In this document: piece after piece, positions 1 through 14,165 of the stretch | Numbering within the stretch: position 1 is the stretch's first letter | Layout: each line of letters opens with the position of its first letter | Source of the DNA: Urophycis tenuis | Lineage: Eukaryota; Chordata; Actinopteri; Gadiformes; Phycidae | Direction of reading: 5' to 3' | NCBI GenBank assembly: GCA_036785325.1 | Contig: JAXIVH010000073.1 | Location: 531,001 to 595,000, forward strand | DNA: 64,000 nucleotides | Notes under the pieces: generated by a model | The model's input: only the letters and a program-made list of their open reading frames with translations | Database searches by the model: none | What the model was told of the DNA's origin: nothing | Position numbers and translations under genes: made by a program

Positions 1-375
1 ATACCAACAGAAACTGAAAGATAGCACAGTTTGATGTTTAACACATTAATCAATGTTTTGCCTTGCATTCATTCCTAATAACAAAAAAACCTGCGTAATT
101 TCTGGTATTCTGTCATTTGCAATTGTTGACTTCCAGTTTTATTACAGTTTCAGCTCATTGTTATTGGAAATCATTTCAAGCTGCAGTTCATGTATAGAAG
201 GTGCTCATAAATGGTACATTCAGTTATTTTGATTAAAACAGAGCTTTGTTTCTATTGAAACCAAATACCTTACTGCCTTATGGAAGAACAAGAGTTGTGA
301 TAATTATTTCACATTCACACACACGCACACGCACGCACACGCAGCTCAGGCTTGTTAATACTTTGTTTTTGCATA
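1..375. other. AT-rich non-coding stretch
   Basis: No exon-like reading frame, terminal repeat or RNA gene is visible. A short imperfect CA/CG run lies near 315-345. Best read as intron or intergenic DNA. Confidence 0.6.
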
Positions 376-860
376 CATTTACATTTAGGGTATTTAGCAG
401 ACACTTTTATCCAAAGCTACTTACAAAGAGTACATTTGTCATAAGAAGGCGAAACATTTCCTTGCTGCTAACAGAGTAAGAAAGTCATCAGAACAAGTTT
501 CAAGCATTTCAATTGCTAGGTTAACCACTGCTAGTATACAACATCTCAGACTAAGTGCCAAGTTACAAAGAGTGATTAAAGTGCCAAGACGTGCAACATA
601 TAACAGCATGAGGGTTTTTTTTTTTTTTTTTTTTTTTTTTAATAAGAGGATGGATGTTATGCAGGGTTCAGGTGAACTCTGAACAAGTGGGTCTTGAGTC
701 TCTTCTGGAAGAGAGTCACTGGGAAGTGACTCTGCATTCCTGACATTGGCAGGGAGCTTGTTCCCCCACTGCGGTGCCAAGATGGAGAAGAGTTGTGATT
801 TCGCCATCCAACCTTTTCCTCCTTTTAGTGATGGAGGTACCAGTCTCATCCATTGTGTGT
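376..860 (+). repeat. Dispersed teleost repeat (GCAGACACTTTTATCC family)
   Basis: Opens with a version of the very common fish motif 'agcagacacttttatccaaa' and continues with a second common block (around 660-800) on a gap-filled backbone with a poly-T run at 617-640. The open frames here come from low-complexity sequence and are not genes. The motif recurs at 983-1042 and, inverted, at 8965-9025. I recognise it as a dispersed fish repeat but cannot place it in a class with certainty. Confidence 0.55.
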
Positions 861-894
861 ATCCCTCACATTTTCTAACTCACACATGTTTCTG

Positions 895-895
895 A

Positions 896-929
<34 letters not shown>
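895..929. repeat. (TG)n microsatellite
   Basis: About 16 uninterrupted TG units. Confidence 0.95.
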
Positions 930-932
<3 letters not shown>

Positions 933-982
933 ACCATCAGTAATGCATACTATACTAACCGCATGCATGCGGTATTATTAAG

Positions 983-1042
983 GCTGCACATTACATTTAC
1001 ATTTAGGGCACATAGCAGACGCTTTTTGTCCAGTTGCACAGT
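983..1042 (+). repeat. Remnant of the 376-860 repeat family
   Basis: Shares the 'acatttacatttaggg' opening and the 'agcagacgctttt' core with the repeat at 376, then diverges. Confidence 0.5.
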
Positions 1043-1149
1043 TGGAGGTGGGGATCGAACCACCAACCAAACTATTAGATCTGCAATGGTATTTTCTTTC
1101 AGCAATGAAAGCAACCAGTCAATTGGGCTCAACAACAGAACCTTACACA

Positions 1150-1590
1150 CCGCAGGGATTTGGCAGAGGTTTGGGACAGCGCAGGTAGCCCTATTCAACT
1201 CAAGAGGAAACACCCAGTGCAAGAGGCAGTACTCTCTCAGCCTACTGGATCTTCCTCCATTGGCGAGAGATGGGATAGCACACACACCAGGGCCATGGGC
1301 GCTCTTGTATGTGTTCCCACCACTTCAGCTGATTCGACGTCTACTAGAACAAATCAGTCAGGAGTACTGTCGCTCATTCTGGTAGTCTGGAGAGTCGATC
1401 AGCTGTGGTTCCCTGAACTAGTATCCCTCTCATGCATGGGGCTGTGGCTGGTGCCGCTCAGACTGGATGCGCTGTTACAAGCTGCATTCCTCTCCAAGGA
1501 TATCTGTAGTTATATTTGGTTAAGGGATATTGAGCTAAAGGATTTGCAGCCTCTCATCAACAGTGCATCAGAAACTGAGCACATGCAATG
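1150..1590 (+). pseudogene. DIRS-like retrotransposon pol remnant (RNase H end)
   Basis: Two frames together resemble the C-terminal RT/RNase H portion of fish DIRS-type retrotransposons. The first frame (to about 1385) reads IWQRFGTAQVALFNSRGN, with the characteristic 'WxRFGxAxVxLFxSRxN', then LLYVFPPLQLIRRLL. The second frame (about 1375-1480) continues with LILVVWRVDQLWFPELVSL and PLRLDALLQA, equivalent to the usual 'LLVAPRWPGRxWFPxLL...PLRxDLL'. The switch near 1380 is a frameshift. No split direct repeats, recombinase or other pol parts are visible, so this is an isolated dead fragment. Family placement rests on motif memory, not on an alignment. Confidence 0.55.
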
Positions 1591-1599
1591 AACGTGCAA

Positions 1600-2553
1600 G
1601 GCTAAGCGTCATTCAGGTAAACACAGCATATGTTTGTGTGTAATAGAATGCTGCTTTATCAAAACCGTGTTTATCTCGCTGGTTATGTGAGGATTTGCTA
1701 AGCCTACATGCTACTGGGCTTGGGTGTTAAGAGTTCACTCTAAGCAAGGTGTGACCACTTCTACAGCTTCATTATGGCTGCATTATGGTCTTCTCCAGTC
1801 TCTTAGTCCGCTTTCACATGCTGGACATGACAAGGTGCTCTATCGGCCACTCTGTGTTGGAGTTGGGGACACAGCTCCTTACTTCTCAGAAGGTGTAGCA
1901 ATAAGGCTTCATACTCAGAGCTGACAAGACTGATGGGCTATTAATTTGCTGAGGTTAAGTTGTAACTAGCGTTGTGAATACCCTGTCCTGTTGGCATATG
2001 CTTTTTTGGCATGTGATCTCTATCTCTTGTATGGTTTTTTACATTCAAAAGGTCAGATTATGTATCATATCATGTGCTTGGGAGGATGTTCAGTCTATAC
2101 TGACCTACAAACGGTTACCGCACTTACGCACTAAGTGTTTTTTTCACTGGTAGGTTATTAGCTCTTTTTCCTTGCTTTTTAGTGAAAAGCAGACATATGA
2201 AGCACAATAATTCAGAAAGAGCACCAAAATCCGGAGCAGTCTGCATAGTCTGCAGCATCAAATCGCCTTTTAATTTTTGCAAATATAAACCCACCCATGA
2301 ATATAAAGATATCTAATACATCTTAAAAACAATGTTCAATTATATGAAAGACTGAATAAATCATAATTGCTGTGCATAATGTATTTTAAAAAGTATGGTG
2401 AAAGGACACGGGATATTACAAATTTAGATTATGGGTAGAATGAGGAAATGAATGAAGCATGACAAATTGCAGCTAAGCTCTTGACCTAAAGAATGCTTAA
2501 AAAGTTACAAAATGGACCCAGGTCAAACTGTTGAGACACCAGCAGAAGCATAG
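1600..2553. other. Non-coding stretch, nothing recognised
   Basis: Mixed-composition DNA without splice-bounded frames, terminal repeats or satellites. The short open frame near 1724-1924 has no recognisable motif. Confidence 0.5.
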
Positions 2554-2966
2554 CCCATTTATCCATCCATCCATCCATCCATCCATTATCGAAACCGCTT
2601 ATGCCTCTACGAGGGTCGCGGGGGGGCTGGAGCCAATCCCAGCTGCAACGGGCGAGAGGAGGGGTACACCCTGGACAGGTCGCCAGCCTATCACAGGGCT
2701 AACATATATAGACGAACAACCATTCACACTCACATACACACCTATGGTCAATTTAGAGACACCGATTAACCTAATCCCCAACCTGCATGTTTTTGGTCTG
2801 TGGGAGGAAGCCGGAGTACCCGGAGAGAACCCACGCAAGCACGGGGAGAACATGCAAACTCCACACAGAAAGGTCCCAGGTCCCAGGTGGATTCGAACCC
2901 AGAACCCTCTTACTGTGAGGCGACAGTGCTAACCACTGCACCACCATGCCGCCCCCCATTTATCCA
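2554..2966 (-). mobile_element. Complete V-SINE-like element with 12-bp TSD
   Basis: On the minus strand this is a tRNA-derived SINE. The head (about 2926-2954) carries an A-box-like 'ggtgcagtggttagcac'. A B-box-like gttcgaatcc lies at 2889-2898. The conserved central domain 'gtgtggagtttgcatg' follows, and the element ends in an expanding GGAT tail (plus-strand ATCC at 2563-2586). It is bounded by identical 12-bp duplications, cccatttatcca, at 2554-2565 and 2955-2966, showing a clean target-primed insertion. The central domain is the hallmark of the V-SINE/DANA-Mermaid superfamily, which borrows the machinery of a partner LINE. A truncated copy of the same family lies at 34860-34976. Confidence 0.85.
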
Positions 2967-3499
2967 ATCATAGGTATTGATTAAGTTGCCTTTTTTTTCC
3001 GATCACAAGTCACTATGCGACAGTCACAACAGTTAAGCAATGCTGATGATGTAAAATTACAACACAAACGTGGATTATCAATTAGATGCAGTTCTTTAGT
3101 CATTTGTATTATGCTCTTTAATATTCTCATATTCCAAATTAATTTGCATAGGAAATGATTGCCATTACATCATATCTTTTGTATCATCTTTCAGGTTAAT
3201 ACATTTTCCAATACGAAACCCAAAGTCAGTCTTGTCTTGAGTACTTAATGGTTCTGCTCGTGGCAGAGCCATCGCTGACTCTAACCAACCACAATTTCTG
3301 CCCACACACACACACAGCTAGACATTCATACAATTTCCCCTTGTTATACTGGGGCTTGTGGTGTACAAGGATGTCAGAAGGACGCAGAGTGATAGGAACA
3401 CTGGGTGTATATATAGTCAGGCAGTAGATTCATGGCTCTGCTGGATCTATTTATAGCTATTCTTACTAAGGTAGAGGAGCGCCTCGCTGCAGGGGTGGG
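2967..3499. other. Non-coding stretch
   Basis: No supported feature. A short CA run lies near 3303-3317. Confidence 0.5.
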
Positions 3500-3884
3500 G
3501 TCTCATCTCTCATTCAACCCCTATCTTCTGCATGTCTCTTCTCTACCTCCCATTCCCTCTGTCCTCTGTTCCTCCTCCAACCCAAACTGTAATCGCCTCC
3601 TGACTCCTCCCCATCTCCTCTTTCCTCCTGATGAAAATCCATCTCCTTCATCATAGCCAACACATTCCCCTCCCCCTGGGTCACTGTTTCATCTCCCTTC
3701 CACTCTATATACCTCCTTTTGTGTCTCCCTCTCTCCACCCCCCAGCAGCTCTCCCTCTCCATCTCTCCCTTCTCCCTCACTGTGTACATTTGTTCATCCA
3801 GCCTCTATTTTGATCTACTTTACGCCCTAGCCAACCAATCCTCTCCTTCCTTCCCGCTCTTTCACTCTCTCAATCCCTGTCTGT
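3500..3884. other. Pyrimidine-rich (CT) strand-asymmetric tract
   Basis: Nearly all C and T on the plus strand (ctcc/ctct words), not a pure microsatellite. Frames here are low-complexity artefacts. Such tracts can adopt triplex structures, but nothing more can be said from sequence. Confidence 0.6.
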
Positions 3885-3975
3885 GTGTGCTGTGTGTACA
3901 TCTCTCTATTCAGCTCATACATCCCATTCCCTATTAGAGAGAGAGAGAGATATTGGGAATTTTTCACTGCATCCA
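3885..3975 (+). repeat. Short copy of a GA-bearing duplicated segment
   Basis: Contains 'tgtgctgtgtgtacatctc', then about 45 bp, then a short GA run (about 8 units) and 'ttttcactg'. The same order of words recurs at 4495-4700 around a far larger GA tract, so the two are diverged copies of one segment. Confidence 0.7.
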
Positions 3976-4494
3976 ATGCTTGTTGATCTTTCATGTTTAA
4001 GACAATTCATCACAACATCACATACTACATGTATTAACAGGATCAAGCAGATAAATAAAGCCTCTAGTTGTACCATTAGTCAAATGGGTACTCTGGCAAA
4101 CAAAAATGGCAAAAATGCCCAAACATATTTTCAAAAATGGCTTGTCCATGCCCTTTCAACTTTTGTCTGCTCATGTCAAAATGTGTGCTAAGATGCATGT
4201 GACGTAATAACTACAGTATGACAAGGTATGTAGATTAATCCTTTATTTAAGGGGTGGAGCCAAGCTAATAAAATAGCTTTACTACTTTGAAAAAACAGCA
4301 GCTAGCCAAAACCCAAACACCTGTTATTGAAACTTGTCTTCACCACCTCTTACAGAAAAATGGCCTTGTCAGCTGCCCAATTTGTCTTTCTGACTTCATG
4401 AAGAAACTGAGTTTCATGCCTTATAAGCATTATAATATGCATCATTTATTTTAATTCAAGACTTACGGTCCAATTAAACTAGACATCTCTCTTG

Positions 4495-4700
<206 letters not shown>

Positions 4701-4789
4701 ATTAGCAAACAAATCATGAAGTCTGGTTGCCCCTGACGACAGCTTATTCCCGCAGAGACCTAAGCAATGGTTGTTGTTGTTATAAGATC

Positions 4790-6235
4790 TCTCTCCCCAC
4801 CCCTCAACGTACTGCTGGCACCCACTGCAGACCCTGCCACACCCCCCACTCCCCAATCTGGACTCCAAATGACATCCAGCCAGGTGAGGAGACAGCTGGA
4901 GCGGCTTTAACAGGGGAAAGCTGCTGGACCGCATCAGCCTGCGTGTGTTGAAGGCATGTTCCAGCCAGCTCTGTGGAGTTTTCCAGCATCTCTTCAACCT
5001 GAGCCTACACCTTCAGAGAGTGTCAATGCTCTGGAAAACATCCTGCCTGGTCCTAGTGCTGAAAACAGTATGTCCTGTGACACTGGAGGACTGCAGGTCA
5101 GTAGCACTGGCCTCTGACATCATGAAGGTCATGGAGAGACTGGTCCTGGCACACCATAGACCATTAGTGTGTCCATTGCAAGACCCTCTTCAATTTGCAT
5201 ACCAGCCCATTTAGGGGTTGATTTGGGTCGATGACTATCTGACGGGTAGACCGCAGTTTGTGAGATTGAGGAACTGTGTGTCTGACGGTCTGATTAGTAA
5301 CATCGGGGCCCCCCAGGGAACTGTCCTGTCTCCTTTCCTCTTCACCACCTACACTGCAGACTTTAAGTACTGCACTGAGTCGTGTCATCTTCAGAAATTC
5401 TCTGATGACACTGCTATCATTGAGTGTGTTGAGAGTGGGAGGGAGGCTGAGTACAGGGACCTGGTCGACCACTTTGTGAAGTGGTGTGGGGAGAACCACC
5501 TGCAGCTGAACGTGGCAAAGACGAGGGAGATGGTGGTGGATTTCAGGGGGAATAAGCCCCTGCCCTCTCCTGTCAGCATCGGTTTAGATGTGGATATGGT
5601 GGAGGCATACAAGTACCTGGGTGTCACACTGAACAATAAACTGGACTGGTCCATAAATTCTGAGGCAGCTTACAAGAAGGGCCTGAGCCGGCTTTAATTC
5701 CTGAGGAGACTCAGGTCCTTTTATGTCTACAACAGAATGTTGCAGATGATTTATCAACCTGTTTTGTCAAGCACCATCTTCTTTGCTGTGGTGTCTTGGA
5801 GTGCGGGCATCAAAACAACAGACTGAACAAACTTATTAAGAAGGCAGAGTCTGTTGTTGGCTCTAAGCTTGTCACCGTGGAGGAGGTGGCTTAGGAGAGG
5901 ATGCTGGTAAAACTGCTGGAAATCATGGACAATCCCTCCCACCCCCTCCACACCACACTGGACAAGCTAAAGAGCAGCTTCAGCAACAGACTCATTCAAC
6001 CTTGCAGCAAGAATGAACGATACAGTACTGGATTAAATCAAACCGTCACTATACTCCATCGTCTGCAACACTGCATTTTTTGTATTTGTCTATTTTATTT
6101 TTATTCTTTTAAAATGTTTTGGGTATTTTATTTTATTAATATTTTTTGTATTGTATTTATATTTATATGTACTTTGGCTGCTATGGCGACCCAATTTCCC
6201 TTAGGGGATAACAAAGTCTTATCTTATCTCATCTT
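4790..6235 (+). pseudogene. Rex1-like LINE, internally deleted reverse transcriptase
   Basis: Non-LTR (CR1-like, Rex1 type) reverse transcriptase remnant. The segment from 4945 reads CSSQLCGVFQHLFNLSLHLQ and runs to QFAYQPI at about 5213, where it jumps directly to VDDYLTGRPQFVRL. The roughly 50 residues between, including the catalytic DFSSAFNT motif A seen in the copy at 18026-19145, are missing. Downstream, GAPQGTVLSPFLF and the FSDDTAI (motif C) region are intact to 5697, where a TAA interrupts 'SRLxFLRRLRSF'. The C-terminus (NPSHPLHTTLDKLKSSFSNR) lies around 5935-6000, followed by an A/T-rich 3' tail ending in repeated 'tctta' words near 6235. Without motif A aspartate this copy cannot polymerise. 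Confidence 0.85.
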
Positions 6236-6497
6236 TTTAGTGGTGACATAATGTGTTGAACCATTATGTTAGTACCATTACTACAAAATGTGTAAAACTA
6301 TTGAATTTGACCATGAATACTTACGGCCAATGTGAACACTTACGAATTGCTACCGAGAGTATGGAGTGAATTTAGGGTCAATATTACTTACACATATTTA
6401 AAAAATCCACGTATGTAAATAAGTTTGACATAAATAATAAAACTATACACTTGTAAGTTAAGATTTGTGAACAGCAAATCATATTCATATCTGTGAA

Positions 6498-7052
6498 CAG
6501 TGGCGGTTTTAGGCACGGGCAGACCGGGCAGCCGCCCGGGGCGGCACTTTGGGGGGGGCGGCACGAGATCGTCAAAAAACAAACAAAAAAAAACATCTGC
6601 GCCGCAAAGCGTTTCTCTATAATCTATCTATCATGTCACTATGTGGGGAATTGGCAAATTGTCGCCCCCTGCAGCTGCGAGGAGGGGGGGGGGGGGGGGG
6701 GGGGACACGGGACTGCGACGACAGTTCAACTCTGGTCGGGTCGGTCTCCCATCTCCCAAATCACACCCCTGCTTCAGAAAGCTGCGTCTGTGTGTGAGAA
6801 GGTGAAAGGGGAGGGGTGCGGGGGGGACAGTTCAGCTCTGGGTCTCCAGAAATTGAACGGACAACAAGGGGGAGGGGGAACGATTTGTGCAATTGATAAA
6901 TATTTCTCTTTTTCTTTCTGTTTGTGCCCCCCCCCCCCCAAAAAAGGTGTTGTTTTTCCCCCCCGTTTTTTTTTTTTTTTTTGGGGGGGGGGGGGGGGGG
7001 GAGCTCGGAGGGAATCTCGCCCGGGGCATAATTCAATGTAGAACCGCCACTG
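6498..7052. mobile_element. Small non-autonomous hAT element (CAGTGGCGG ends)
   Basis: Ends are inverted repeats of cagtggcggtt, flanked by the 8-bp duplication tctgtgaa (6490-6497 and 7053-7060), the standard hAT footprint. The interior has no transposase; it is dominated by homopolymers (G run about 6685-6703, C run about 6929-6939, T then G runs about 6966-7000). These runs create long false proline/glycine frames and may be imperfectly assembled. Confidence 0.85.
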
Positions 7053-7060
7053 TCTGTGAA

Positions 7061-8165
7061 TATATTTCCACATGCACATTGTCATGTTTTAAAACTGCGA
7101 AATCTTTGTTGTGAGTAGCAAATCTGCTTTCACGCAGTTGCCAATCTTATCTTGTGGATACAAACTGCTCTGGAGACACAAATCTATTTTCTTTTATGAC
7201 TATGGTGAAAAATAATCCACAAACGTATTCAACAATCAGAAGCCTTCTTTTAGCCAATCAGAACATACATTGTGTGATATCCAATCAGCAGGAAACAGTA
7301 AACCTTTATCATAGCTGATATGCAGGTGAGGCTAGCCCATAAAAACCCATGGTGACACGAGTGTAACAAACACTTCAACTGCTTTGCGCTTGTCTTTAAC
7401 TCATTATGTGCCTAAGTGACATACCAAACATTGTGGTGTGGTTGTAATGTCAGTCATGTGACTGTCCCAGGATACGTCTTCCCCAAAGAGGCACTGTTAC
7501 TTATTTTTATTCGGTTTGCATATTTTGTATCGTAGAGCAAATCTGAAAAAATACAAACAGCATTACTAAAGTCACACATTTGATATTGTGTGTACATTTG
7601 TGGTACTAAGCAGAAAAAAATTTAGTTATTTTCAAATAAGGAAAACATTTACCATAAATGCCCAATGTAATGTATATATTACATTACAGATCTTTGACAT
7701 TAAGTGGTAGTATTTTAGAAAAACATCAGAAATGTGTTCTATGTGTTCCACTTGGTCTCTGGTATATCCCCCATAATTTCCCTTTAAGCAGAAATGGGTC
7801 TGGGTTCTTATGGGCTAGTCTGTCGAATGATATTCTATATTGAATAAAAACATTGAATGTACGGTTTCTGACTAGGTAAGTCCCCGTCTGTATGGCTGCA
7901 TTAGGTGAGTACCATTGCTGTTAAATAGCAGCTACAATTCTATGTGATAGACCTTGAGTCTACACGTGTCATTTTCTTAAACGTATGTGTCCGCATTTTG
8001 AGACGTTATGTACATTTTTCATAACCTTTTCAAGCCAGTTGATAACATAGTTAAGAATGTACAAATGTGCAAATGTGTGCCCACACAATATAATTCTTAT
8101 GTAATAATTTTTATTTAATATATATCATTTTATTTACTGTAAAATATTATATAAGTATAATACTA

Positions 8166-8169
<4 letters not shown>
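7061..8169. other. AT-rich non-coding stretch
   Basis: No supported gene or repeat boundary. Only short AT-rich frames occur. Confidence 0.5.

Positions 8170-8236
<67 letters not shown>
8170..8236. repeat. (TA)n microsatellite
   Basis: About 33 uninterrupted TA units, self-complementary and capable of cruciform extrusion. Confidence 0.95.
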
Positions 8237-8237
<1 letters not shown>

Positions 8238-8513
8238 CGCCAAAACAGAATTCAGGTGAGGTCAAGCGTGCCGAAAATTGCCCGCACACTGGAGTCTCCA
8301 GGGCTAATGCCAAGGGCAGCTCTGTCAATAGACCATGGGAGTGCCAGCACACCAGTGGTGCTCCCTCAGTGCCCATCCTGTCAGGACCCACAATAGTGAT
8401 GGTAAAATCATCCAAAATGATTGGTTTCATCCAAGCTGGTTTTGGCAAGGGAATAGTCCACATTCCTGACAGCTACTTATTTCCAAATATAAGGTTGCAT
8501 AATGTATTTCCCA

Positions 8514-9918
<1,405 letters not shown>

Positions 9919-10036
9919 CACATCTGAAGGATACCGAACCAGAGTTCATGGAATCAGAGTTTTTAAACTAACCAGAGCTGGCTGGTCCGTTTGAAAACTG
10001 ATTCTGTGAACTCTGGTTCGGTACCCTTCAGATGTG
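9919..10036. repeat. Fold-back inverted repeat, about 48-bp arms
   Basis: Left arm 9919-9968 ('cacatctgaaggataccgaa') and right arm 9989-10036 ('ttcggtacccttcagatgtg') are near-perfect reverse complements separated by about 20 bp. It sits in a segment beginning 'ggtgctttcacacctg' near 9877, a common terminal-repeat start in fish MITEs. The far end is not matched, so it is probably a truncated MITE. Confidence 0.75.
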
Positions 10037-10039
10037 ATC

Positions 10040-11711
10040 GAACCAAACTATAGGAATCTAACTAAAAAACAATGAATTGTTGATTGAATGTATAAATTTG
10101 TACACAAACTGGAAATAATAAACACTTCAGCCAGGTATATATCAAATGTTCAAAAAATTACAGTCAATAAGGAGGTGAAAGCCCTCATTCAAATGTGGTC
10201 AGACAACTTTATAAAGCAATTGCTTGTGGTCACTCACAAAAACATGGCCTTTTTATTATTAATATTCAGAGACTGAATGGTCAGAATGGGATTATTTTAA
10301 ATTTGTAGTAACACCAAAGCAAAATGAAAAAACTCAAGACCGTACAAAGTTGTTGCTCCGTTACCATTGTCCACAACAAGGAAGCAACGTGAGTTTCCCT
10401 CTCTTATCTGCCCAAAAGACAAGCAACCTACTTGACCCCAAGGCATTTGTTAAAGGATTTGGCAAGTTTGTAAAGACCCTAAATTCATTGTTGTTATCAA
10501 TTGAACCATTATTATGTCAAGATGTAAATCAGTTGTGATTTTTCTTTAACACTTTGAAGTAATTTTTGAAGACTGTTCTATTTACGGACCACATTCTGAA
10601 GAATTACACTCACCAAAACCTGCACAGGAAACCTTGTGCTAGAGCTGAAGCTGTAGCATTTAAGCATTTACCAGCATAATCATTACACAAACACTTATCT
10701 AGTGAGATGTAGTGAATCTTTCGTTTTGCTCAAGGATGCCTATAGGTTGATTACAGACTTTGGAGCAGGAGGTCAAACAACCTGTATGCACTAGACTATC
10801 CTCCCCATTTAATGTTGATATTCCATAAAGATCTAGGATCTAACAGCTACAAGGTAAGCCCAGCACTCCAAAGAGGCTGTTCAAGAGTGACTGGTGAATA
10901 CCAGTTGCTCTTTGAACGGACAGCAGGCACGGCTCACGGCTATTAAATCCCTCCAAGGTCAATCACTACAGTGACACTGTGCTCTCCCTGCAGGAAATAG
11001 CCAAGCAGGCTGATACAATAAAAGTGCAGGCTCCAAGTGGCTAACTAACTTTTCTCTACACTGGACACTGTGGCAGGAAAATGAACATGTCCTACACTCA
11101 AAACAACTGTCACTGTTTCCACATGAGAAAGAGATTTGAGTCTTCTGAGATTAAGGCTGGCTTTTCAAGACTAGCCAATGGCACCTATGGCTAATACTAT
11201 GAATTTTCCTTTCATTAGGTTAGCTGGTGTTTCTTGGTCATGGAGGTATAATTAGAATGCTCTGGTCAACTCACCAACCAAGACTTTGGAAGCATTCAGT
11301 GGGGGCAGATGTTAATTTCAGACCTGAGTGTGAGTGTGTGTGCGTATGTGTGTGTGTGTGTTTGCACAATATGGGGTAGGGTGGCAAGACAAAGCTGGCC
11401 TGGAGACGAGAAAGAGAGTGGTTGCCATGGGGATGAGAGCTTGAATAATCAAGAAAGAAAGGAAGAATTCTTTCTGGATCCAAACTGGGAGAGAGACGGA
11501 GAAAAAGAGGTGGGGAGAAAGAGAGCAAGGAAGAGAGGAAGAGAGATTCTATTTACTTTAATGTTTCTGGCTTGAGCTGAGAGATGGGGAAGAGAGGAAT
11601 AAAATGGAGGGATTGCAAATGACAAAGAGACAGAGCAAGAAAGAAAATGAGATGTCGAAAGAGAGGCAAGGTCTGTTGTAAGGTGAGGAGGGAGACAGAG
11701 AAGCTACTCAC
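10040..11711. other. Intron sequence 3' of the MAGI exon
   Basis: No following MAGI exon (rest of the guanylate-kinase-like domain) was found on the minus strand. A short TG run lies near 11329-11361 and purine-rich GA sequence at 11400-11650. Confidence 0.5.
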
Positions 11712-11828
11712 AGGGAACAGTTCGGAGGTACAAGTTGTCTCGGATGATCTGCTGGTGGTCGTTGTCGACAGAACCTTTGGAGAAACGCAGGTTGAGGTAG
11801 TGTCGCAAATCCTTGTCCACCACCCCCC
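11712..11828 (-). CDS. magi2: MAGI2-like scaffold protein, internal exon (start of GK-like domain)
   Basis: Single internal coding exon of a membrane-associated guanylate kinase with inverted domain order (MAGI), a multi-PDZ scaffold of synapses and epithelial junctions. On the minus strand the exon follows a pyrimidine-rich tract ending ctctag and is followed by a consensus donor gtgagt (11706-11711). It begins with GG completing a glycine codon and ends one base into a cysteine codon. The 37 complete codons include DKDLRHYLNLRFSKGSVD and QQIIRDNLYLRTVP, the conserved junction between PDZ0 and the guanylate-kinase-like domain. The YLNLRF and YLRTVP spellings fit MAGI2 better than MAGI1 or MAGI3. 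An NDH triplet replaces the usual HEL. No stop or frameshift is present. Neighbouring exons are not in the window, implying flanking introns of at least 11.7 kb and 52 kb. The teleost a/b copy is undetermined. Confidence 0.85.
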
Positions 11829-12666
11829 CTAGAGACACACAAGAATAGTTGTTTAGGCTCAAAATGGGTTTATTTTAGTACCCTTCACTGTATCCATTTC
11901 TCACTCAAACCGTCTTAACACGCAGGCACACACATGCAACCATTATTATTGTCTAGTGGTGACACTCTTGGGGTCCTACATACAGGGTTAGCATGTTGGG
12001 TATCAAGTCTAACAAAGACCTATAGTCTCATATCTGCATATACACACTCCATAAGATTGCGAACAGCATAACTCAACAATGCTTTAACCGATGTAACTCT
12101 GGATTGCACCAAGAACCATTTGCCTGGGAGTTGGAACACCGTAGCCGCTATATCATCCTGCCCAAACCCTAGACCAGATTTCCTTCACTAAATACATCAG
12201 ACACACAGGTGGCACAGAAATGAATGTCACACTTCCAATATGCAATTGATACAAATCAGGGGTGAAATACAAACTAAAAAGGGGGCAATATATTATAGAT
12301 AGGTTAGGGTAGCTATACCCAGTACTAGCCAAATAGTAATGGTTTCAATCGGCAATGCACGCAGTCTACCTGTAGGTGTCCATAAGCAATATATGTCTAA
12401 CATCCTACCTGATCATTGATGACAAGTATCTGAATGCACAAGATATCGCTTTGGACAAAACAATGTGATGCATGACAAAATGGCAAAACATAAGATTAGA
12501 AAATCCAGAGAAAAAGGAAAATCTGCAGAAACACACACAGACAAAACTGTCAGATGAGAAGATGATGATGGGCAGGCTACATGCTAGCTTCTACAAATGA
12601 CCATTATTTCCAGCAATTAATCCAAGTTCCAAATAAAACCTGTTAGCAAAGTGATGCTTAATGCAA
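11829..12666. other. Intron sequence 5' of the MAGI exon
   Basis: Contains the polypyrimidine tract and acceptor of the MAGI exon at its left edge. No other feature was recognised. Confidence 0.5.
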
Positions 12667-12692
12667 AACACACACACACACACACACACACA
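12667..12692. repeat. (CA)n microsatellite, short
   Basis: 13 CA units. Confidence 0.9.
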
Positions 12693-12964
12693 AGGTTGAA
12701 GGAGGCTGATGGAGGTATCAGGCAAGCAGAGAGGCAGTTGATCCCACCAGGTCCTGAAAAAAGAATATACTGGCACCATTTTAGCTTTCTGGTGAGATAG
12801 GGGAGAGAGCAGAGGCAGCGACGAGAGGCGCAGAATAAAACAAAGCAAGGCCAGCTTCACAATTTCTTCTTTTTTTTTTTTGCCTTTCGCAGCAATAAAC
12901 CACCCTGGGTAACAAAAAATCGAGACTACAGACCACACAGCTAATGTGATGCGTGATTCTACCG

Positions 12965-14132
<1,168 letters not shown>

Positions 14133-14165
14133 GTGTGTGTGTGTGTGTGTGTGTATGTGTGTGTG
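14133..14165. repeat. (TG)n microsatellite
   Basis: About 16 TG units with one A interruption, followed by a GA-rich tract at 14205-14310. Confidence 0.9.

Noticed and set aside
2880..2955. tRNA gene on the minus strand
   Set aside because: A- and B-box-like words belong to the tRNA-derived head of a SINE with TSDs; no cloverleaf-length gene is present.
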